A DNA stretch of 64,000 nucleotides from Agrococcus jenensis. GTDB lineage: Bacteria; Actinomycetota; Actinomycetes; Actinomycetales; Microbacteriaceae. This document shows, piece by piece, positions 59,085-64,000 of this stretch (position 1 is the first letter of the stretch; each line of letters starts with the position of its first letter). Where the stretch lies: the NCBI RefSeq assembly GCF_003752465.1, contig NZ_RKHJ01000001.1, forward strand, positions 62,001-126,000. The letters are read 5' to 3'. Under the pieces are notes generated by a model, which was not told the DNA's origin, made no database searches, and saw only the letters and a list, made by a program, of their open reading frames with translations. The translations under genes and the position numbers were made by a program.

Positions 59085-59855
59085 CTACTCGACGAGCGTG
59101 CGGGGCGGGGCCTGCGCGGGGGTGCGGTGCGCCGTGAAGGCGAGGATCGAGCCGGTCACGACGCCGGCCGCGACGATGCCGGCCAGCACGATGAGCTGGA
59201 ACCTGCCGGCCTCGATGGGCGAGAGTCCGGCGAACACCGCCCCGACGAACGCGCCGGGCAGCACGACGATGCCCGTCGTCCGCGTCGTGTCGATGATGGG
59301 CAGCAGCGCGGTGCGCACCGCCTCGCGCGCGAGCGGCGCGATCGAGCGCCGCGGTGTCGCGCCGAGCGCGAGCCAGCCCTCCACCTCGGACCAGTGATCG
59401 CGGATCGAGGCATGCAGCACCCGCTGCACGAGGATGCCCATCGTCATCGCATTGCCGATGACGATGCCGCCGACCGCGAGCAGGTACTGCGGCGTGAGCT
59501 CGATCGCGGCCGTGCCGAAGACCACGAGCATCACGACGAGCGGGCCAGCGGTGATCGCCGTGGCGAGCAGCAGGACCTCGGCAGCCCTCCCGCCGCTGCG
59601 GCGCGCTGCTGTGACGATCGCCGCGACGAGCATCCCCACGAGCCCGAGCGCGACCCAGCGCACGTCTTGGATGATCCCGGTCAGGACGATGCTGAGCAGG
59701 GCGAGCTGCACGATGGCGCGCAGGATCGCGACGACGGCCTCACGCGGCGCCTCGACGCGGAACATGCGCTGCCCGACGTAGGCGATGGCAGCGAGGAGCA
59801 CCAGGGCGACCCCCGTGCGCAGCCAGGATGCGAGGTCGAGCGCGCCGAGGTCCAC
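59085..59855 (-). CDS. FetB-like ABC permease (UPF0014)
   Basis: 256 residues from GTG 59855. It has seven membrane helices. The segment ALGATPRRSIAPLAREAVRTALLPIIDTTRTTGIVVLPGAFVGAVFAGLSPIEAGRFQLIVLAGI is diagnostic of UPF0014/FetB, the membrane partner of an iron or metal exporter. The ATPase partner (FetA) is not beside it, which is unusual. It lies 14 bases after the reductase gene, so it could share its transcript. Confidence 0.9.
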   Translation of the reverse strand: MDLGALDLASWLRTGVALVLLAAIAYVGQRMFRVEAPREAVVAILRAIVQLALLSIVLTGIIQDVRWVALGLVGMLVAAIVTAARRSGGRAAEVLLLATAITAGPLVVMLVVFGTAAIELTPQYLLAVGGIVIGNAMTMGILVQRVLHASIRDHWSEVEGWLALGATPRRSIAPLAREAVRTALLPIIDTTRTTGIVVLPGAFVGAVFAGLSPIEAGRFQLIVLAGIVAAGVVTGSILAFTAHRTPAQAPPRTLVE

Positions 59856-59869
59856 CGCCGTCGCCCGCG

Positions 59870-60781
59870 TCAGCGTTCGCGGGCGATGAGGTCGCGGTTG
59901 ATGACCGAGGCGGCGATCGTGCCCGCGCCCGCGGCGACCGCGAGCTGCCGGTAGCCGGGCGTGATGTCGCCGGCGGCGTAGATGCCCTCGACGGAGGCGC
60001 GCTGCGACCGGTCGACGACCACGAGCCCGTCGTCGTCGCGCTCGAGGCCGAGCGACTCGGCGAACTCGAGCTGCGGGTGCCACCACGGGCGCACGAAGCC
60101 GCCGGTGCGGATGCTGCGCTCGCCGTCGTCGAGGACGATCGCCTGCATGCCGCTCCGATCGCCCTCGATCGCGGCGATCGGCGTGCGGACGAGGGTCACC
60201 CCGTGCTCGGCGAGCCGGGTCGCGCCGGCGTCGTCGACCGCATCCGAGCCGTTCGTGAAGACGGCGAGGTCGTGGGTGTGGCGGCGGATGACCATGGCGC
60301 GCTCGACGAGGTCAGGCGTCTCGCCGATGAGGGCGAGCGCCTGGCCGCGCTTGTCGTAGCCGTCGCAGTCCATGCAGGAGTGCAGGCTCGTGCCGTACCA
60401 GGGGCGCACGTGCTTCGAGGCGGGCAGCGTCTCGGAGAGCCCGGTGGCGATGAGCACCGCCGGGGCGCGCGTCTCGCTCTCGGCGCGGGAGCCGGGCTGC
60501 TCGGCCTGCACGGCGAAGCCGTCGTCGACGGCGACGATCTGCCGCACGAGGGTGCGCTCGTGCGTCACCGTCGGGTAGCGCAGCACCTCCTCGCGGCCGA
60601 GCGAGCGCATCTCGAGCGGCGAGATGCCGTCGCGCGTGATGAAGCCGTGCGACTGCAGCGTCGCGGCGTGCCGCGGGCGGTTCGAATCGACGAGCGCCAC
60701 CGTGCGCTGCTGGCGCGCGAGGTTGAGCGATGCAGCGAGGCCAGCGGGTCCGGCGCCGATGACGACGACGTCGACGTCCAT
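59870..60781 (-). CDS. Thioredoxin reductase-like FAD/NAD(P) oxidoreductase
   Basis: 303 residues. FAD motif IGAGPAG (8-14), disulfide C136-M-D-C139 (SCMDCDG) and IYAAGDITPG near the end. It is in the same broad group as the enzyme at 28763 but with a different active-site pair (CMDC versus CPFC). The start overlaps the gltX stop as ATGA, so the two are translationally coupled. It probably reduces a thiol/disulfide carrier or ferredoxin-like partner. Confidence 0.88.
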   Translation of the reverse strand: MDVDVVVIGAGPAGLAASLNLARQQRTVALVDSNRPRHAATLQSHGFITRDGISPLEMRSLGREEVLRYPTVTHERTLVRQIVAVDDGFAVQAEQPGSRAESETRAPAVLIATGLSETLPASKHVRPWYGTSLHSCMDCDGYDKRGQALALIGETPDLVERAMVIRRHTHDLAVFTNGSDAVDDAGATRLAEHGVTLVRTPIAAIEGDRSGMQAIVLDDGERSIRTGGFVRPWWHPQLEFAESLGLERDDDGLVVVDRSQRASVEGIYAAGDITPGYRQLAVAAGAGTIAASVINRDLIARER

Positions 60782-62271
60782 CAGACGCTCGCGGCCAGCC
60801 GCTCGATGCGCGCGAGCACGGCCTCGCGGCCGAGCAGCTCCATCGACTCGAACAGCGGCGGCGAGATCCGGCGGCCCGTCACGGCCACGCGCAGCGGCGT
60901 GAACGCGAAGCGCGGCTTGATGCCGAGGCCCTCGACGAGCACCTCGCGCAGCACCTGCTCGATGCTCGCGGTGTCGAAGGTCTCCAGCTCGTCGAGCGCG
61001 CGCCGCGACGCCTCGAGCGCGGCGTGCGCGTCGTCGCTGAGGCCGGCCACCGCATCCGCGTCGTGGTGGATGTCCTCGGTGTCGAGGAAGAGGAAGCCCA
61101 GCATGTCCTCGGCCTGGCCGAGCAGCTGCATGCGCTCCTGCACGAGCGGGGCCGCCTTGGCGAGGAGCGCCCGCTCCTCGTCGCTCGGCGGGCCGCCGAA
61201 GACCCGGCCGAGGTAGGGCTCGAGGCGCGCGGCGAACTCGTCGGCCGGCAGCCGGCGCACGTGGTCGCCGTTGATCGACTCCGCCTTCTTCGGGTCGAAG
61301 CGCGACGGGTTCGGGTTGACGTTCGCCACGTCGAAGGCCGCGATGAGCTCGTCGCGCGAGAAGACGTCGCGGTCGGGCGCGATCGACCAGCCGAGCAGCG
61401 ACAGGTAGTTGAGGAGGCCCTCGGGGATGAAGCCGGCCTCGCGCAGCAGGAACAGGTTCGACTGCGGGTCGCGCTTCGAGAGCTTGCGGTTGCCGTCACC
61501 CATCACGTAGGGCAGGTGACCGAAGCGCGGGATCGCCGTCGCGACGCCGACGTCGGCGAGCGCGCGGTAGAGCGCGATCTGGCGCGGCGTCGACGACAGC
61601 AGGTCCTCGCCGCGCAGCACGTGCGTGACGCCCATGAGCGCATCGTCGACCGGGTTCACGAACGTGTAGAGCGGGGCGCCGTTCGGGCGCACGACCACGA
61701 AGTCGGAGAACGAGCCTGCCGGGAACGTGATCTCGCCGCGCACGAGGTCGTCGAACGAGAGGTCCTCGTCGGGCACGCGCAGGCGCAGGCTCGGCTGCCG
61801 GCCCTCGGCGCGGAGCGCCTCGCGCTGCGCCTCGGTCAGGTCGCGCTCGAAGTTGTCGTAGCCCTGGCGGGGGTCGCGGCCCTGCTCGCGGTTGCGCGCC
61901 TCGATCTCCTCGGCGGTCGCGAACGACTCGTAGAGGTGGCCGGCCTCGCGCAGCCGCTCGATGAGCTCGGCGTAGATCTCGCCGCGCTGCGACTGGCGGT
62001 ACGGCTCGTGGGGGCCACCGGTCTCGACACCCTCGTCCCAGTCGATGCCGAGCCAGCGCATCGCCTCGAGCAGCTGGTCGTACGACTCCTGGCTGTCGCG
62101 CGCCGTGTCGGTGTCCTCGATGCGGAAGACGAGCTTGCCGCCGTGGTGCCGCGCGTACGCCCAGTTGAACAGCGCCGTGCGGATCAGGCCGACGTGCGGC
62201 GTGCCCGTGGGCGAGGGGCAGAAGCGGACGACGACGTCGCCGCCCGTGGCGGTCGAGAAGGGGACGCTCAT
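60781..62271 (-). CDS. gltX: Glutamate--tRNA ligase
   Basis: 496 residues from ATG 62271; an ATG four codons earlier overlaps the TAGGAT -10. Signature [11 protein letters not shown] (H26-V-G-L, HIGH motif), KLSKR (KMSKS motif) and the GluRS anticodon-binding C-terminus. It charges tRNA-Glu and, in most actinobacteria lacking GlnRS, also tRNA-Gln for GatCAB. Both cognate tRNAs lie in this window. Divergent from the gene at 62308. Confidence 0.97.
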   Translation of the reverse strand: MSVPFSTATGGDVVVRFCPSPTGTPHVGLIRTALFNWAYARHHGGKLVFRIEDTDTARDSQESYDQLLEAMRWLGIDWDEGVETGGPHEPYRQSQRGEIYAELIERLREAGHLYESFATAEEIEARNREQGRDPRQGYDNFERDLTEAQREALRAEGRQPSLRLRVPDEDLSFDDLVRGEITFPAGSFSDFVVVRPNGAPLYTFVNPVDDALMGVTHVLRGEDLLSSTPRQIALYRALADVGVATAIPRFGHLPYVMGDGNRKLSKRDPQSNLFLLREAGFIPEGLLNYLSLLGWSIAPDRDVFSRDELIAAFDVANVNPNPSRFDPKKAESINGDHVRRLPADEFAARLEPYLGRVFGGPPSDEERALLAKAAPLVQERMQLLGQAEDMLGFLFLDTEDIHHDADAVAGLSDDAHAALEASRRALDELETFDTASIEQVLREVLVEGLGIKPRFAFTPLRVAVTGRRISPPLFESMELLGREAVLARIERLAASV

Positions 62272-62307
62272 GATGGTCCCCATCCTAGGCGTGGGAGGAT
62301 CGACGCG

Positions 62308-63003
62308 ATGCCCGCCGCCGATCCCATCGCCGACCTGGTCGGATCGCTCGAGCGCGCCGTCGTCGCCTCCGGGCGCCGCCGTCGCGACGTCGTGCGCGAG
62401 ATCGAGGGCGATCTGCGGGAGGCCGTCGCGGCACGGACAGCGGCCGGCGTGCCGGAGCGCTCCGCCGCATGCGCCGTCGTGGCGGAGTTCGGCGATCCGG
62501 CGCCGATCGCCGCCGAGCTCTCACGAGAGCTGCTCGCCGACGTGGGCCGCCGCTACTCCCCCGCGTCCGCGGGCATCGTCGCCGTGCTCGTGGTCGCGTG
62601 GGTCGTGGGCATGACCGCGATCGCCGCGCTGCCGGGCTTCCGGGTGCCGCTCGACGTGGCGTGGATGCTGCCCGTCTCGCGCGCGCTCGACGTCGTGGCG
62701 CCGCTCGTCGCGATCGCCGCGACCGTGGGCGCGGTCGCGATCCGCCGCGCCGGCTCGATGCCCGCGCTCGTCGCCGTCGCCGCCCTGCAGCTCGTGCTGG
62801 CGGTCGTGCTCGTCGGCGGCGCGATCGCGCTCGCCGTCGCGCTGCCGGTGCCGCCCGCGGGTGCCGCGATCGCCGCAGCCCTCGTCGTCCTCACGGTCGT
62901 GCTCGGCACTGCCGTCGGTGCGGGCGCCGGCGTGCTGCTCGTGCGCTTCGCTGCCGTGCGGCTCGGGGCAACTACGCCTGCGCCTGCCCGAGCACGCGCG
63001 TGA
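62308..63003 (+). CDS. Permease-prefix/DUF1700-like membrane protein
   Basis: 231 residues from ATG 62308. An N-terminal soluble helical part ([34 protein letters not shown] ... [16 protein letters not shown]) resembles the HAAS/permease-prefix domain. Five or so membrane helices follow from about residue 90. Such proteins often travel with PadR regulators; here the PadR gene is convergent and overlaps it by 32 bp. Function unknown. Confidence 0.82.
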   Translation: MPAADPIADLVGSLERAVVASGRRRRDVVREIEGDLREAVAARTAAGVPERSAACAVVAEFGDPAPIAAELSRELLADVGRRYSPASAGIVAVLVVAWVVGMTAIAALPGFRVPLDVAWMLPVSRALDVVAPLVAIAATVGAVAIRRAGSMPALVAVAALQLVLAVVLVGGAIALAVALPVPPAGAAIAAALVVLTVVLGTAVGAGAGVLLVRFAAVRLGATTPAPARARA

Positions 63004-63298
63004 TGACCGTCGAGGTCGCCGCCCAGTCGTCGCGCTCGGTCGCGAGCGCGGCGGTGCCCGCGGTCGTCAGCCGGTAGACGCGCTTCGAGCGCCCCTCGGA
63101 CGCCCACTCCCCCTCGATGAGGCCGCGGCGCTCAAGCCGCTTGAGCGCGGGGTAGACGGTGCCGCTCGGGAAGTCGAGCGCGCCATCCGAGCGGTGCCGG
63201 ATGCGCTCGATCGCGCCGTAGCCGTGCACCGGTCCCTCGGCGAGCACGCTGAGCAGCATCGCGTCGACGTGGCCGCGGAGCGCATCGGGAGAAGCCAT
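62972..63298 (-). CDS. PadR family transcriptional regulator
   Basis: 108 residues. Winged helix HVDAMLLSVLAEGPVHGYGAIERIRHRSDGALDFPSGTVYPALKRLERRGLIEGEW is PadR with its characteristic PSGTVYPALKRLE segment. Leaderless start: minus-strand TAGAGT (63305-63310) lies six bases before ATG 63298. A 16-bp palindrome just upstream is the likely operator, giving autoregulation. Confidence 0.93.
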   Translation of the reverse strand: MASPDALRGHVDAMLLSVLAEGPVHGYGAIERIRHRSDGALDFPSGTVYPALKRLERRGLIEGEWASEGRSKRVYRLTTAGTAALATERDDWAATSTVITRVLGQAQA

Positions 63299-63319
63299 GC
63301 GGTCACTCTACGGGAGCCA

Positions 63320-63335
63320 GCCTGCATATGCAGGC
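63320..63335. promoter_or_regulatory. PadR operator palindrome
   Basis: GCCTGCATATGCAGGC is a perfect 16-bp palindrome with a TGCATATGCA core, close to the TGTATATACA-like sites of PadR proteins. It covers the position upstream of the PadR -10. Confidence 0.65.
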
Positions 63336-63415
63336 AGGCTCCACCCGGCATGGTCCAGCGTAACGTCGATGCATGACGTCGCCATCTCGTCGTTAGATCC
63401 TCGATCGGTCGCGTC

Positions 63416-63570
63416 GATTGGTCGCTCCTGGCTGCCCGGCGACCCGCGCGGCAGCCACTCGCGACCAATCGGAGGTCAGCGCCGCCGCGAGTGGCCAATC
63501 GAGGTCCGCGCGGGGCCGGAAGGGGCCAATCGAGGTGCGCGCAGGGCCGGGAGTGACCGATCGGGTCAGC
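63416..63570. repeat. Structured palindrome and 31-bp repeat array
   Basis: GATTGGTCGC (63416-63425) pairs with 63461-63470. Inside, after 4-base internal loops, GGCTGCC (63430-63436) pairs with GGCAGCC (63450-63456). From 63465, CCAATCG-type units recur at 63465, 63495, 63526 and 63557, spaced 30-31 bases, followed by similar GAGGT...GGGCCGG sequence. No coding frame fits. Confidence 0.65.
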
Positions 63571-64000
63571 GGCGACCGCCGCCGAGCAGGCCGCCGAGGA
63601 TGTCGCCGAGCGGGCCGAGCGGGCCGCCGCCCTGCTGGCCGCCCTGCTGGCCGCCTTGCTGCGTCGCCGAGCCACCGCCGAGGATCCCGCCCAGCAGGTC
63701 GTCGAGCCCGAAGCCGTCCTGCTGCTGCGCCTGGCCCTGCGGCTGACCGGAGGCCGGACCCTGCGGCTGGCCCTGCGGCACCCGCACGGGCTGCTCGGCG
63801 CCCGCGGAGCCCTTGCCGAACGGCGAGTCGAAGTTGCCGAACGGCGAGTCGAAGTTGCCGCCCTGCTGCTCGGCGGGCGAGGGCTGCTGCGGTGCCCGCC
63901 TGTCTCGGCCGAAGAAGCGGTTCGCGATCCAGGCGAGCACCATCGGCGCGACGATCGGCAGCACCTTCTGGATGATGCCGCCGAGCGCGGAGCCGCCGCC
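63566..64000 (-). CDS. DUF937-like low-complexity protein, N-terminus outside window
   Basis: The frame is open to the window edge; the last 12 codons read GGGSALGGIIQK, continuing upstream, so GTG 63964 is unlikely to be the start. A hydrophobic segment (VLPIVAPMVLAWIANRF) is followed by a Gln/Gly/Pro-rich region with a tandem FDSPFGNFDSPFG. The C-terminus has DDLLGGILGGG and LGDILGGLLGGG repeats. This recalls DUF937/YidB-type proteins. Function unknown. Confidence 0.7.
   Translation of the reverse strand, partial: GGGSALGGIIQKVLPIVAPMVLAWIANRFFGRDRRAPQQPSPAEQQGGNFDSPFGNFDSPFGKGSAGAEQPVRVPQGQPQGPASGQPQGQAQQQDGFGLDDLLGGILGGGSATQQGGQQGGQQGGGPLGPLGDILGGLLGGGRR

Noticed and set aside
63465..63570. 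CRISPR array
   Set aside because: Units at 31-base spacing are imperfect and continuous, with no unique spacers and no cas genes.

Overview
The window is about 64 kb of very GC-rich DNA packed with short-gapped genes. Gene order, sequence style and frequent leaderless starts (a TAnnnT hexamer 6-8 nt before ATG/GTG) point to an actinomycete, most likely Microbacteriaceae (Agrococcus-like). That placement is an inference from gene order (leuC-leuD-murA-plsC-gpsA-ddl) and composition, not from a search. No gene-free stretch exceeds 300 bases; the intergenic gaps hold promoters, operators, terminators or long palindromes listed below.

Layout. 0-6.3 kb: a partial lipoprotein, a frameshifted lipoprotein, a TetR-controlled membrane protein/SDR pair, another lipoprotein, a SOUL protein and the GTPase YchF. 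6.3-12.7 kb: small enzymes and regulators (VOC, acylphosphatase, a Leu/Val-type amino acid dehydrogenase, DinB, PadR plus hydrolase, EamA exporter, DUF488) and two small acidic hydrophilic proteins with alike promoters. 12.7-19 kb: a housekeeping operon on the minus strand, leuC-leuD-murA-plsC-gpsA-ddl-DUF488. 19-24 kb: CorA, malate dehydrogenase, a zinc-ribbon protein and a 3-hydroxybenzoate 4-monooxygenase-like flavoprotein. 23.8-26.0 kb: a visibly GC-poorer island with a DUF3223 gene and a DUF3644 (HEPN-type) gene beside tRNA-Glu, framed by near-identical terminator-like repeats. 26-32 kb: lipid kinase, MBL protein, two TauE-like permeases, a thioredoxin-reductase-like enzyme with its MerR regulator, and an IclR regulator.

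31.8-51 kb is a catabolic region. An APC permease, an AraC regulator, a copper amine oxidase with a His-rich tail and an aldehyde dehydrogenase would import an aromatic amine such as tyramine or dopamine and oxidise it to an arylacetate. A 990-residue P450-ferredoxin reductase-flavodoxin fusion sits beside a LysR regulator and a one-domain HtaA protein. A homoprotocatechuate meta-cleavage set follows: an MFS importer, a FAH-RraA fusion (HpaG-like), GntR, HpaE, HpaD, HpaH and HpaI. HpaBC-type hydroxylase and HpaF isomerase genes are not present. The P450 fusion and the FAH-RraA fusion are the candidates to fill those gaps.

51-64 kb: two TetR-linked hydrolase/oxidoreductase units, a YihY membrane protein, DoxX and DUF1304 proteins, tRNA-Gln, a FetB-like permease, a second thioredoxin-reductase-like enzyme coupled to gltX, a PadR regulator and the start of a DUF937-like gene. 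Six long intergenic inverted repeats (26.2, 38.2, 50.9, 53.7, 58.3 and 63.4 kb) recur through the window.
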